Shown in pieces: positions 1-6,978 of a DNA stretch of 64,000 nt. The stretch is from Phyllobacterium endophyticum. GTDB taxonomy: Bacteria; Pseudomonadota; Alphaproteobacteria; Rhizobiales; Rhizobiaceae. The DNA is taken from positions 186,001-250,000 of the forward strand of contig NZ_PGGN01000005.1 of the NCBI RefSeq assembly GCF_003010935.1. The letters run 5' to 3'. Each line of letters opens with the position of its first letter. The stretch's first letter is position 1. The translations under genes were made by a program, and so were the position numbers. The notes under the pieces were generated by a model that was not told the origin of the DNA, did no database searches, and saw nothing but the letters and a program-made list of their open reading frames with translations.

Positions 1-477
1 GGCTTCAACCTCGGCAGGTGTCACAAACAGGAAAACCGCGGCCGGATCTACAAAACGGCGGATCAGCCAGGGACAGGCAATACGATCAATCTTCGGACGA
101 GCACGAGTGACCCACATGGTTCGGCCTCTATGATCAAGTGGCGGCAAGAGCGAAACAGGCACCGCTTGTAGTCCTGCGTCGCGCCATGCCTCGTATCCAC
201 CTTCCAGAACTTCAGCCGGAACACCATTATGGCGCAAGAGTGCGGCTGTTCCTTCGCTGAGTTTTTTACCCTTTTGACATATTACAATGGCTCGCTTGCC
301 GCCGTATTGGGGGGCCCAAAGTGCCACGTCCTTGTGGGATCGACGATGTGAGCCAGGGATGAGCCGCGGATCCAGAGCAAAGTCTTCATCGATACGAACA
401 TCGATGAGTTCAGGCGTGGTAGCTAGTCCGATCAACCGCGTTAACTTGTCGTGTGAAATGCTAGTCGTAGAAGACAT
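1..477 (-). CDS. Rhodanese / chromate-resistance (ChrB-type) fusion protein, 3' end beyond window
   Basis: The visible 159 residues start at the ATG complementary to 475-477 and stay open to the window edge, so the C-terminus is missing. Residues 1-105 look like a rhodanese (sulfurtransferase) domain, with a putative active cysteine C67 in an ICQKGKK loop and the GGYEAW motif typical of the rhodanese C-terminal part. From about residue 120 a second domain begins (WVTRARPKIDRIACPWLIRRF), which matches the start of the chromate-resistance ChrB C-terminal domain as I remember it. Such fusions are annotated as sulfurtransferase/chromate resistance proteins. The role in chromate or sulfur stress is inferred from the family. 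No chrA transporter is visible, but it could lie upstream of base 1. Confidence 0.82.
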   Translation of the reverse strand, partial: MSSTTSISHDKLTRLIGLATTPELIDVRIDEDFALDPRLIPGSHRRSHKDVALWAPQYGGKRAIVICQKGKKLSEGTAALLRHNGVPAEVLEGGYEAWRDAGLQAVPVSLLPPLDHRGRTMWVTRARPKIDRIACPWLIRRFVDPAAVFLFVTPAEVEA

Positions 478-705
478 GTCGCGTCCTTCCGTTGTTTTCG
501 GTTTTCTGGACGCGATACTTGGGCTGACGCCTCGTGGGGAGATCGCAATCCCCATGCCGCCAGCTTGGCACGAATGCAGATTATGTCAAGCGGCTCGACC
601 AAGCCGCCGGTCGCTCGCGACGCGGCGGCTCGGGTATGACGAGCCGGTTGCATTTCTTCCGCGAAAACAGCTGTCCAAAGTTCCAAGTTGCAAATTGTAT
701 AATAA

Positions 706-717
706 GTTGATATCAAC
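706..717. promoter_or_regulatory. 12-bp perfect palindrome, possible operator
   Basis: GTTGATATCAAC is a perfect palindrome, embedded in an AT-rich stretch (about 690-730) 59 bp before the DUF899 gene and between two divergent genes. It has the size and symmetry of a dimeric repressor site. The regulator is not identifiable. Confidence 0.35.
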
Positions 718-775
718 GTTATTTTAGGAGAACAGGCACCACGCAGGACATCGATAATTCTGAGAGGACGCTGTC

Positions 776-1474
776 ATGAGCACCACTGAATTGCTTACCC
801 CCGCTGCGGAATTGGTCAAACGGAACGGGGTTCGTTTCCCCAATGAGAGCGAGGAGTATCGTCAGGCGCGGGATGCCCTTTTGGCAGAAGAGATCGAATT
901 GAGGCGTCACATCGAGCGAGTCGCTCAGCAGCGCCGCGCTTTGCCGCCCGGGGGCAAAGTCGAAAAGGACTACCGCTTCGACAGCGAGACAGGTCCCGTT
1001 AGCTTCGCCGATATGTTCACCGGCAAACAGACGCTCGTAGCCTACAGCTATATGTTCGGTCCGCAGCGCAAGCGCCCCTGTCCTATGTGCACCTCGTTGC
1101 TGAGCGCTTGGGATGGCGAGGCACGCGACGTGGAGCAGCGTGTCGCCTTGGCGGTTATCGCACGATCTCCCATCGATCGGCTGATCGAATTCAAGAAGGA
1201 ACGCGGCTGGCACGGCCTTAAACTATACTCTGACGTGAGTGGCGATTATACCCGCGACTATGTGAGTGCAGATGACGAAGACGTCCCGGCTTATAATGTA
1301 TTCACCCGCCGCGACGGTACTATCCGTCATTTCTGGAGCGGAGAGATGGGGATGGAAACCGCCGACCCCGGACAGGACCCGCGAGGCGCGCCGGACCTCA
1401 TGCCACTCTGGACAATCCTTGATTCCACCCCGGAGGGTCGTGGAACGGACTGGTACCCGAAACTCGACTACTAG
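776..1474 (+). CDS. DUF899 (thioredoxin-like fold) family protein
   Basis: A 232-residue cytoplasmic protein with the layout of the DUF899 family, which has a thioredoxin-like fold and no established reaction. The recognisable core is the strand-loop LVAYSYMFG followed by a CPMC motif (C102, C105), placed like a thioredoxin CxxC, then YNVFTRRDG and a C-terminal WTILDSTPEGRGTDWYP block typical of the family. The ATG is preceded by GAGAGGACGCTGTC, a usable ribosome site. No signal peptide or membrane segment is seen. A thiol-disulfide or peroxide-related role is plausible from the CxxC but is inference. The gene is convergent with the isochorismatase-like gene. Confidence 0.85.
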   Translation: MSTTELLTPAAELVKRNGVRFPNESEEYRQARDALLAEEIELRRHIERVAQQRRALPPGGKVEKDYRFDSETGPVSFADMFTGKQTLVAYSYMFGPQRKRPCPMCTSLLSAWDGEARDVEQRVALAVIARSPIDRLIEFKKERGWHGLKLYSDVSGDYTRDYVSADDEDVPAYNVFTRRDGTIRHFWSGEMGMETADPGQDPRGAPDLMPLWTILDSTPEGRGTDWYPKLDY

Positions 1475-1501
1475 GACCATCGTTCAACATCTCAGGCACT
1501 G

Positions 1502-2116
1502 TCACTCGCCCGGCTTCCAATTTTCCATGATCTCGATTGTCTCGGCGGTCTCCACCTGCTGCGACAGGCGCTGCCCAAAGAATAGCTGCATGGCGTCATG
1601 TGCTTCGTCGGAGGAACTGCAAACCGCGTCGGTGACGATGATTACCCGATAGCCCACGTCTATCGCCCCCAATACGGACGACAGGACGCATACGTCGGTC
1701 TCTCCACCTGAAATGACGAGTGTATCCGCAGCCGCGCTCGTCAATAATCCGTGCAACTCTTGCGAATGCCACGGTGAATACACTCTTTTGTCGACAACAC
1801 GCGATGGGGGAACAAAACGTGCAAGTTGCGGCACGAGATCTACATCTTTCGCGTCCAGTTGATCAAGGGTCATGTGCGACCACCGCTTGTAATACCGACG
1901 CCAGCTGCCCCCTGCGGCGGCAGGATCATCAGCGGGGATAAACCGGGTAAAGATCGTGTCCGTGGGGCTAAAGGCAACGAGACGGCATACATTGGGAAGC
2001 ACGCGTTCGAACCATGGCATCGCCCATGGGCTGCTTCCCGTGAAGATGCCTTGCATGTCGACGCACAGATGCTTTGCACGCGAACCGATCGGCCCAAATC
2101 GCAAGCCTGTCGCCAC
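1502..2116 (-). CDS. Isochorismatase-family cysteine hydrolase
   Basis: A 204-residue protein of the isochorismatase-like cysteine hydrolase superfamily, whose members hydrolyse isochorismate, nicotinamide, N-carbamoyl compounds or other amides. The expected catalytic triad is visible: D20 (LCVDMQ), K110 (VDKRVYSPW) and C143 (GGETDVCV), with the family's cis-peptide region GGETD just before the cysteine. The start is GTG at 2116 with GAGGA upstream. The next in-frame ATG would remove the catalytic aspartate, so GTG is preferred. The substrate cannot be read from the sequence. Length is normal for the family. Confidence 0.85.
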   Translation of the reverse strand: MATGLRFGPIGSRAKHLCVDMQGIFTGSSPWAMPWFERVLPNVCRLVAFSPTDTIFTRFIPADDPAAAGGSWRRYYKRWSHMTLDQLDAKDVDLVPQLARFVPPSRVVDKRVYSPWHSQELHGLLTSAAADTLVISGGETDVCVLSSVLGAIDVGYRVIIVTDAVCSSSDEAHDAMQLFFGQRLSQQVETAETIEIMENWKPGE

Positions 2117-2186
2117 GGTTCATCCTCCGCGAACTCATTTGTATGGGGAAGCGCCACCGCGCCGAAGCGGCGGCGCTTTCTACGAG

Positions 2187-2681
2187 TCAGGCAGCTTTTG
2201 CAGCCGGATTCAGCGAGCTCTCTGCGAGTGCGGTCAGTTCCTTGTCAGTCGCCGTTTCCTCGTCAAGGGTCATTGCAAGCAATTTTTGCGCGTCTTTCAG
2301 GCCAAGATCGCCCGCCCATCTGGCCAGCGTCCCATAACGGGCAATCTCATAGTGCTCGACGGCTTGGGCGGCCGATGCAAGGCCCGCGTCGACAGCGGGC
2401 TGCCCCTTGAAGTTCTCCAGGATTTCCTCGCCTTCCGCGATGATGCCTTCGATTGCCTCGCAGGTCTTGCCTTGCGCGCGCTTTCCAAAAATTTCGAAAA
2501 CCTGCTGGAGCCGCTCTACATGCGTTTCAGTTTGGTCACGATGCTTTTCGAAGGCTGCTTTCAATTGCGAGGAGTTTGCTCCCTTGGCCATCTTCGGCAG
2601 TGCCTTCAAAATTTTCCGTTCAGCATAATAAATATCTTTGAGTGTCTCGTGGAACAGTGTCTCAAGCGTTTTCTCAGCCAT
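2187..2681 (-). CDS. DUF892 ferritin-like protein (YciE/YciF type)
   Basis: A 164-residue helical protein beginning MAEKTLETLFHETLKDIYYAE, the classic opening of the DUF892/YciF family. It is a ferritin-like four-helix bundle with Glu/His metal-ligand candidates in the DIYYAE, KHRDQTETHVERL and AVEHYEIARYG helices. An upstream in-frame extension to 2861 exists but lacks family similarity. The ATG at 2681 has a strong AGGAGAG ribosome site, so I place the start there. The C-terminal NPAAKAA tail is common in the family. A GGAAC-N16-GGTT promoter lies upstream, which fits the stress-induced expression known for these proteins. The biochemical role of the family is not settled. Confidence 0.88.
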   Translation of the reverse strand: MAEKTLETLFHETLKDIYYAERKILKALPKMAKGANSSQLKAAFEKHRDQTETHVERLQQVFEIFGKRAQGKTCEAIEGIIAEGEEILENFKGQPAVDAGLASAAQAVEHYEIARYGTLARWAGDLGLKDAQKLLAMTLDEETATDKELTALAESSLNPAAKAA

Positions 2682-2723
2682 GTACTCTCTCCTTGGTTGA
2701 ACTGGGGGTGTTCGCTCCATCTT

Positions 2724-2748
2724 AACCGTTAAGGCCAAAGAGAGTTCC
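2724..2748 (-). promoter_or_regulatory. EcfG/RpoE2-type general-stress promoter for the DUF892 gene
   Basis: Read on the minus strand, GGAAC (2748-2744) is followed after 16 nt by GGTT (2727-2724). This matches the alphaproteobacterial general-stress sigma consensus GGAAC-N18/19-TT. It lies about 45 bp before the DUF892 start. Confidence 0.6.
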
Positions 2749-2774
2749 ACATGATGGCCATCCTGCCGGCATTC

Positions 2775-2799
2775 GGAACCAAATCGCGTACCGGCGATT
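2775..2799 (+). promoter_or_regulatory. Possible EcfG/RpoE2-type promoter for the DUF1236 gene
   Basis: GGAAC at 2775-2779 is followed by 18 nt and TT at 2798-2799, 40 bp upstream of the DUF1236 start. The -10 box is GATT rather than CGTT, so this is weaker than its divergent partner. Confidence 0.4.
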
Positions 2800-2838
2800 A
2801 CGATGCAGAAGGGAATATCCATACAGGGAGAAGAAGCC

Positions 2839-3123
2839 ATGAAGAGAACGATCCTAGTCATGACTGCGTTGCTGTTCGCAGGTCCGGCATTTGCACAAGA
2901 TGCCGTTATTGTTGAGGTCCCCCAACCGGCGCGCGACTATGTAATGGCCCATCCATCCGACCCGATCGTGGTCGAAGGAGATCTCGCGATCGGAACGGCA
3001 ATTCCGGAAGACGTGAAACTGGTCCCCATACCCGACACTCCGGAATACAGCTACGTGTATGTCGAGAAAAAACCGGTAATCGTTTCTACCAAGGAACGGA
3101 AGGTCGTGTATCTGTCCAAGTAA
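2839..3123 (+). CDS. Small exported DUF1236-like protein
   Basis: A 94-residue protein from the ATG at 2839, chosen because it puts a clean signal peptide at the N-terminus (MKRTILVMTALLFAGPAFAQ, cleavage after AFA). The in-frame extension from 2803 would bury that signal. The mature part has alternating charged and proline-rich strands ending KKPVIVSTKERKVVYLSK, the kind of C-terminus seen in DUF1236 proteins of rhizobia. It is probably periplasmic, and its function is unknown. It is divergent from the DUF892 gene, both with stress-type promoter motifs, and is followed by a terminator hairpin. Confidence 0.75.
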   Translation: MKRTILVMTALLFAGPAFAQDAVIVEVPQPARDYVMAHPSDPIVVEGDLAIGTAIPEDVKLVPIPDTPEYSYVYVEKKPVIVSTKERKVVYLSK

Positions 3124-3155
3124 GTGGCAATTGACATCAAGGCAGCTGAAGAGAA

Positions 3156-3180
3156 AGCCCGCTACGCTCTGTAGCGGGCT
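3156..3180 (+). terminator. Hairpin terminator after the DUF1236 gene
   Basis: AGCCCGCTAC and GTAGCGGGCT form a perfect 10-bp stem with a 5-nt loop (GCTCT), 32 bp after the stop codon. The following T content is low (TCAATC), so termination strength is uncertain. Confidence 0.65.
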
Positions 3181-3200
3181 TCAATCGAGTTCAAAGCCAA

Positions 3201-3899
3201 ATGACGCTTTACCCGACATGGGAAGACATCATCATCCGATTGCTGCTGACCATTGTCGCGGGCGCGATCATTGGGCTCGACCGTGAAGCAAGCGGCCGGG
3301 CAGCCGGCTTTCGCACCACAATTCTGGTAGGACTGGCTGCTTGCACAGCCATGATCCAGGCCAACCTCATACTACCCACGACCGGCAAATCTCCAGAGTA
3401 CTTCGTAAATATGGATGTGCTGCGTTTTCCTCTCGGCATTTTGACCGGAGTGGGTTTCATTGGGGGCGGCGCCATATTCAAGCGGGGCGACCTTGTCACG
3501 GGAGTAACGACGGCGGCGACGCTCTGGGTGATGACCGCGATAGGACTGGCTTTCGGTGGCGGGCAAATTATCCTGGCAAGCATAGTAACGGTTCTGGCTT
3601 TTCTGACGCTGTGGGGCCTCAAGTGGTTGGACGCAAGGATACCGCGCGAACACAGAGCGATTTTATCCGTCGTCCGAAAATCCGGTGAACCGCGCGGCGA
3701 ACTTGAGAGCAGCATTCGCCATCTCGGTTATCGCGCGCGTTTCGTGAAGGCACAAAAAGCCGAGAACGGCAAGGCGATCCTTTCGTACGAAGTTCATTGG
3801 CGTCGGCCTGAAGCGGCCGACCCGCCCGTCGACCTCCTGGACCTTCTGGAAAGCAGCTATTCAGTGGAAAAATTTGAAACGATCCGCGAGTCCGGCTGA
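3201..3899 (+). CDS. MgtC/SapB-family inner-membrane protein
   Basis: A 232-residue protein with the MgtC/SapB signature. It has an N-terminal membrane region of about four helices (residues 8-27, 40-60, 73-95, 105-140) carrying GAIIGLDREASGRAAGFRT, the family hallmark, and GILTGVGFIGGGAIFKRG. A soluble C-terminal domain of about 85 residues follows (from ARIPREH), as in long MgtC proteins. MgtC proteins support growth at low magnesium and modulate membrane ATP synthase in other bacteria. Here the role is inferred. The gene abuts very small hydrophobic ORFs downstream. No Mg-sensing leader is obvious in the 20 bp between the preceding terminator and the start. Confidence 0.88.
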   Translation: MTLYPTWEDIIIRLLLTIVAGAIIGLDREASGRAAGFRTTILVGLAACTAMIQANLILPTTGKSPEYFVNMDVLRFPLGILTGVGFIGGGAIFKRGDLVTGVTTAATLWVMTAIGLAFGGGQIILASIVTVLAFLTLWGLKWLDARIPREHRAILSVVRKSGEPRGELESSIRHLGYRARFVKAQKAENGKAILSYEVHWRRPEAADPPVDLLDLLESSYSVEKFETIRESG

Positions 3900-3976
3900 T
3901 GATCGAAGCTTGTCCGGCTCCACGTAAGGAACAACCGCTGTCCAGAACGGTTTGCCTTCTGAAAAAGGAGCCTGCC

Positions 3977-4105
3977 GTGTCACGCACACATACGCTGTTC
4001 GTTGGAGTTTTCTTACTCATCGCCGCAGTGGCGGCGTTGTTTTGGTATTTTCCGATGGACAACATATCGCCAGGACAAACTCCCGCCCAACAATTTGGAA
4101 ACTGA
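3977..4105 (+). CDS. Small single-pass membrane protein downstream of MgtC
   Basis: A 42-residue ORF from a GTG at 3977 with a near-ideal ribosome site (AAGGAG at 3965-3970, 6-nt spacing). It has one strong hydrophobic helix (LFVGVFLLIAAVAALFWYF), a short basic N-terminus (VSRTHT) and a polar tail. A longer reading from 3899 is possible and would overlap the MgtC stop, but the GTG with its Shine-Dalgarno is better supported. It may be translated in one operon with the MgtC gene. I do not recognise a family. Position and size suggest a membrane regulator or stabiliser of the neighbouring transporter-like protein, which is inference. Confidence 0.5.
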   Translation: MSRTHTLFVGVFLLIAAVAALFWYFPMDNISPGQTPAQQFGN

Positions 4106-4112
4106 GGCCGAC

Positions 4113-4202
4113 ATGCATGAAAGTCTCGAACTAATCACAATCGCAGCACCGATTCTCCTGCTTTGTCTTGTCGCATCCATTCCCACTGAAGGATACCGCT
4201 GA
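4113..4202 (+). CDS. Possible 29-residue hydrophobic micropeptide
   Basis: An ATG at 4113, 7 nt after the previous small ORF, with a weak CTGAGG upstream, encodes 29 residues with one hydrophobic run (LITIAAPILLLCLVASI) flanked by HESLE and PTEGYR. It is too short for statistical support. Interest comes from its place behind an MgtC gene: in Salmonella the MgtC operon encodes MgtR, a peptide of similar size and single-helix type that promotes MgtC degradation. I see no sequence identity to MgtR. The analogy is positional only. Confidence 0.3.
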   Translation: MHESLELITIAAPILLLCLVASIPTEGYR

Positions 4203-4485
4203 GCCAGGTGCAGGATTAAAAAAGACGGCGGGCTTTCGACCCCCCGCCGAGTTGGTGAGCCCGGGTTTCTAGCGGCAAAGCTGGATCAAAGGCTCAGCTG
4301 ACCTGGAAATCAGCGACGTTAGAACCCTCAAGACCTATGTTGGTTCCGCCTCTGTCTGCCACCGGACGATGAAGTATGGCCGGATGACGAGCCTGTTTGA
4401 TACATAGTCGATTGTGCATTGGGAGGTGTTGGTTCTGGCACCGATTGCCAAACCTGATTGTTTTTGACAGGAGCATTTCGCGTGC
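4203..4485. other. Intergenic region between convergent MgtC-side genes and glnII
   Basis: No convincing gene is seen. It contains a GC hairpin at 4226-4249 (stem CGGCGGG/CCCGCCG) that on the minus strand is followed by TCTTTTTT (4223-4216 read downward), a good rho-independent terminator for minus-strand transcription. Minus-strand reading frames here show no family similarity. Confidence 0.5.
4226..4249 (-). terminator. Rho-independent terminator, minus strand, distal to glnII
   Basis: A 7-bp GC stem with a 10-nt loop, followed on the minus strand by TCTTTTTT. It lies about 275 bp beyond the glnII stop and could end read-through from that gene. Confidence 0.55.
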
Positions 4486-4517
4486 GGGCCATGGCAAGAA
4501 GAATCTTGCCATGGCCC
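4486..4517. terminator. 14-bp perfect hairpin just after glnII
   Basis: GGGCCATGGCAAGA and its exact complement flank a 4-nt loop AGAA, only 7 bp past the glnII stop codon. Such a stable stem is likely to stabilise or end the glnII mRNA. There is no T-tract on either side, so it may act as a 3' stabiliser with the real terminator further on at 4226-4249. Confidence 0.6.
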
Positions 4518-4524
4518 TGAGAAG

Positions 4525-5565
4525 TTAGGCAGCGACCGAGATTTCTGATTCAACAGGAACGGAGGCAATCGTCTTCAGGATCTGGGATGCGATCTGGTAG
4601 GGATCGCCCTGCGAATTTGGCCGGCGGTCTTCGAGGTAACCACGATATCCATTGTTCACAAAGCTGTGCGGCACTCGGATCGATGCGCCGCGATCAGCGA
4701 TCCCGTAGCTGAACATATCAATGGATTGTGTCTCGTGCTTGCCAGTCAGGCGCAAATGATTGTCAGGGCCATAAACCGCGATATGGTCGGCCGTTGCCTG
4801 TTGGAACGCGCCCATCAAGGCTTCGAAATACTCCTTGCCACCTACTTCGCGCATATACTGTGTCGAGAAATTTGCATGCATCCCCGAGCCATTCCAATCG
4901 GTATCCCCGAGCGGCTTGCAGTGATATTCGACGTCGATCCCGTATTTTTCAGTCAGCCGCTGCAAGAGGTAACGTGCCAACCAGATTTCGTCGGCGGCTT
5001 TCCTTGAGCCTTTGCCAAAAATCTGGAACTCCCACTGGCCCTTTGCTACCTCGGCATTGATGCCTTCGTGGTTAAGGCCGGCTGCAAGGCAGATATCGAG
5101 ATGTTCCTCAACGATCTTGCGCGCAATGTCGCCAACGCTGCTATAGCCGACGCCGGTGTAATATGGCCCCTGCGGCGCCGGATAACCCGCTTCTGGAAAG
5201 CCAAGAGGACGGCCATTCTTGTAGAAGAAATATTCCTGCTCGAACCCGAACCAGGCATTCTCGTCGTCGAGGATAGATGCGCGTTTGTTCGAGGGATGCG
5301 GCGTGACGCCATCCGGCATCATGACCTCGCACATGATAAGAGCACCGTTCTTGCGCTCGCTATCCGGATAAATGGCAACCGGTTTCAATACGCAGTCGGA
5401 ACTTCTGCCCTCGGCCTGCATTGTCGAACTGCCGTCGAAACCCCACAGCGGAAGCTGCTCGAGGGTGGGGAAACTGTCGAATTCCTTGACCTGCGTCTTG
5501 CCGCGAAGATTGGGCACCGGTGTGTAGCCGTCCAGCCAAATATATTCGAGCTTATATTTTGTCAT
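4525..5565 (-). CDS. glnII: Glutamine synthetase II (eukaryotic-type GSII)
   Basis: A 346-residue enzyme that ligates ammonia to glutamate with ATP. It is the short eukaryote-like GSII found in rhizobia and relatives beside the usual GlnA. Visible hallmarks are the start MTKYKLEYIWLDG, the nucleotide-side WGFDGSSTMQAEG, FGFEQEYFF (metal-binding glutamates), HEGINAEVAKGQWEFQ, the NGSGMHANFST loop and GIADRGASIRVP. The reading frame extends upstream to 5679, but homology begins at the ATG at 5565 with GGAAGG just before it. Length matches the family. A sigma-54 promoter sits about 80 bp upstream, consistent with known nitrogen (Ntr) control of rhizobial glnII. Confidence 0.97.
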   Translation of the reverse strand: MTKYKLEYIWLDGYTPVPNLRGKTQVKEFDSFPTLEQLPLWGFDGSSTMQAEGRSSDCVLKPVAIYPDSERKNGALIMCEVMMPDGVTPHPSNKRASILDDENAWFGFEQEYFFYKNGRPLGFPEAGYPAPQGPYYTGVGYSSVGDIARKIVEEHLDICLAAGLNHEGINAEVAKGQWEFQIFGKGSRKAADEIWLARYLLQRLTEKYGIDVEYHCKPLGDTDWNGSGMHANFSTQYMREVGGKEYFEALMGAFQQATADHIAVYGPDNHLRLTGKHETQSIDMFSYGIADRGASIRVPHSFVNNGYRGYLEDRRPNSQGDPYQIASQILKTIASVPVESEISVAA

Positions 5566-5643
5566 TTCAAACCTTCCACTGATAGCGATCCAAAGCCTTT
5601 CCCGCCGAACGATTCTTCGCCAGCGAGTACCATCAGTAGACAA

Positions 5644-5659
5644 AGCATTTCTCGTGCCA
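5644..5659 (-). promoter_or_regulatory. Sigma-54 (-24/-12) promoter of glnII
   Basis: On the minus strand TGGCACGAGAAATGCT matches the consensus TGGCACG-N4-TTGCW at all but one position, with the invariant GG and GC exactly 10 bp apart. It lies about 80 bp upstream of the glnII ATG. NtrC-dependent sigma-54 control of glnII is established in rhizobia. I could not point to clear NtrC sites upstream. Confidence 0.8.
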
Positions 5660-6022
5660 GTTTGAGGCCTCTTCCACAAATTTCAGGTCGAATGCCGAAT
5701 AGAATGCCAAGCTGCAGAATTATCGCAACGAGCCGGCGAAATCCCCGCAGGAGAAAGAAGCTCATTGAACGCCAGACAGGCAACGCGGCGCATCAAAAAG
5801 CGTCACGATGATATTTATTTGAGCAACGAACGGAGTACCATTGCTTCATCTGCAGTCGTAAGAGAACACATCCCTTGCCAGATAGTTTTGGCATTCGATG
5901 TGCGGTGGGCTGCCTTGATGGCGGCGTCCGGACGGTAAGCGTTCCGCTAGTTCCAAACATTGGCTCTGGCATCCGGCCCCGAAACGGATAATCTCCCGCC
6001 AAACCTGTTAAGAGGATTCGCT
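5660..6022. other. Intergenic region between divergent glnII and the sugar dehydrogenase
   Basis: It holds upstream control sequence for glnII (enhancer sites would be expected here) and the promoter of the sugar dehydrogenase. No gene, repeat or strong hairpin is seen beyond the sigma-54 promoter. Confidence 0.4.
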
Positions 6023-6955
6023 ATGTCCCCAATCAATTTGGCAATCGTTGGTGTTGGGAAGATTGCCCGAGATCAGCATCTTCCTTCCATCGCAAGCAAT
6101 CCCGATTTTCGGCTTGTAGCAGCGGCTAGCCGCCATGGCGGGGTCGAAGGCATACCTCATTATACGACAATCGAGGCCATGCTCGAGGCCATGCCATCGA
6201 TAGACGCCGTGTCGCTATGCATGCCGCCGCAGTTTCGCTACGACGCCGCCCGCGCCGCCATCAGCGCCAACAAACATGTGTTTTTGGAAAAGCCACCTGG
6301 GGCGACGCTCAGCGAAGTGGTCGATCTGGAAACGCTTGCCACGAGCAAGGGCTCGTCGCTTTTCGCGAGTTGGCACTCGAGATATGCCGCAGCCGTCGAG
6401 GCTGCGCGATCCTTCCTCGCATCCGTGGAAATCCAGAGCGTCCATATAGTCTGGAAAGAAGACGTCCGGCATTGGCACCCCAACCAGGAATGGATATGGC
6501 AGGCAGGTGGCCTCGGCGTATTTGATCCCGGAATCAATGCATTGTCGATCCTCACGCATATTCTGCCGTCAGCCGCTTTCCTTCGCAGTGCCAAACTGGA
6601 GTTTCCTGAGAACAGGCAAGCACCGATCGCTGCCGACCTGCATTTCACGGACGCGGCCAACATAAATATCCGTGCAGAGTTTGATTGGCGCCAGACTGGC
6701 GAACAGACGTGGGACATCAAGGCAAACACGTCCGGTGGAGAGATGGCTCTCGCTCGCGGCGGCTCGGCACTGTCCATCGATGGCGCCGCCATTTTTGTGT
6801 CGTCGCAGGAGGAGTACCCGGCACTTTATCGCCGGTTCGCGGACTTGATCGCCAAGGGTGAGTCAGATGTCGACCTTGCACCACTTCGCCATGTTGCCGA
6901 TGCGTTCCTGCTGGGAGAGCGCATCGTCGTCGAGCCATTTTACGATCGGGCCTAG
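6023..6955 (+). CDS. L-arabinose/D-galactose 1-dehydrogenase (Gfo/Idh/MocA family)
   Basis: A 310-residue NAD(P)-dependent oxidoreductase. The start at 6023 has AGAGGA six bases upstream; the longer frame from 5960 lacks family similarity. The N-terminal Rossmann fold shows VGVGKIARDQHLP, followed by DAVSLCMPP, the Gfo/Idh catalytic lysine motif FLEKPPGATL, and in the catalytic domain WHSR, VRHWHPNQEWIW and GLGVFDPGINALSI. These blocks closely follow, from memory, the Azospirillum L-arabinose 1-dehydrogenase and Pseudomonas D-galactose 1-dehydrogenase, which open the non-phosphorylative aldose pathway. No lactonase or dehydratase of that pathway is adjacent. It converges on the polyol/pentose operon and may supply a related sugar route. 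Confidence 0.85.
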   Translation: MSPINLAIVGVGKIARDQHLPSIASNPDFRLVAAASRHGGVEGIPHYTTIEAMLEAMPSIDAVSLCMPPQFRYDAARAAISANKHVFLEKPPGATLSEVVDLETLATSKGSSLFASWHSRYAAAVEAARSFLASVEIQSVHIVWKEDVRHWHPNQEWIWQAGGLGVFDPGINALSILTHILPSAAFLRSAKLEFPENRQAPIAADLHFTDAANINIRAEFDWRQTGEQTWDIKANTSGGEMALARGGSALSIDGAAIFVSSQEEYPALYRRFADLIAKGESDVDLAPLRHVADAFLLGERIVVEPFYDRA

Positions 6956-6978
6956 AGCCCCCGGCCTGTCAGATCACT

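Noticed and set aside
4294..4512. Minus-strand 72-codon ORF after glnII
   Set aside because: It overlaps the terminator hairpin at 4486-4517, lacks a ribosome site and shows no conserved composition.
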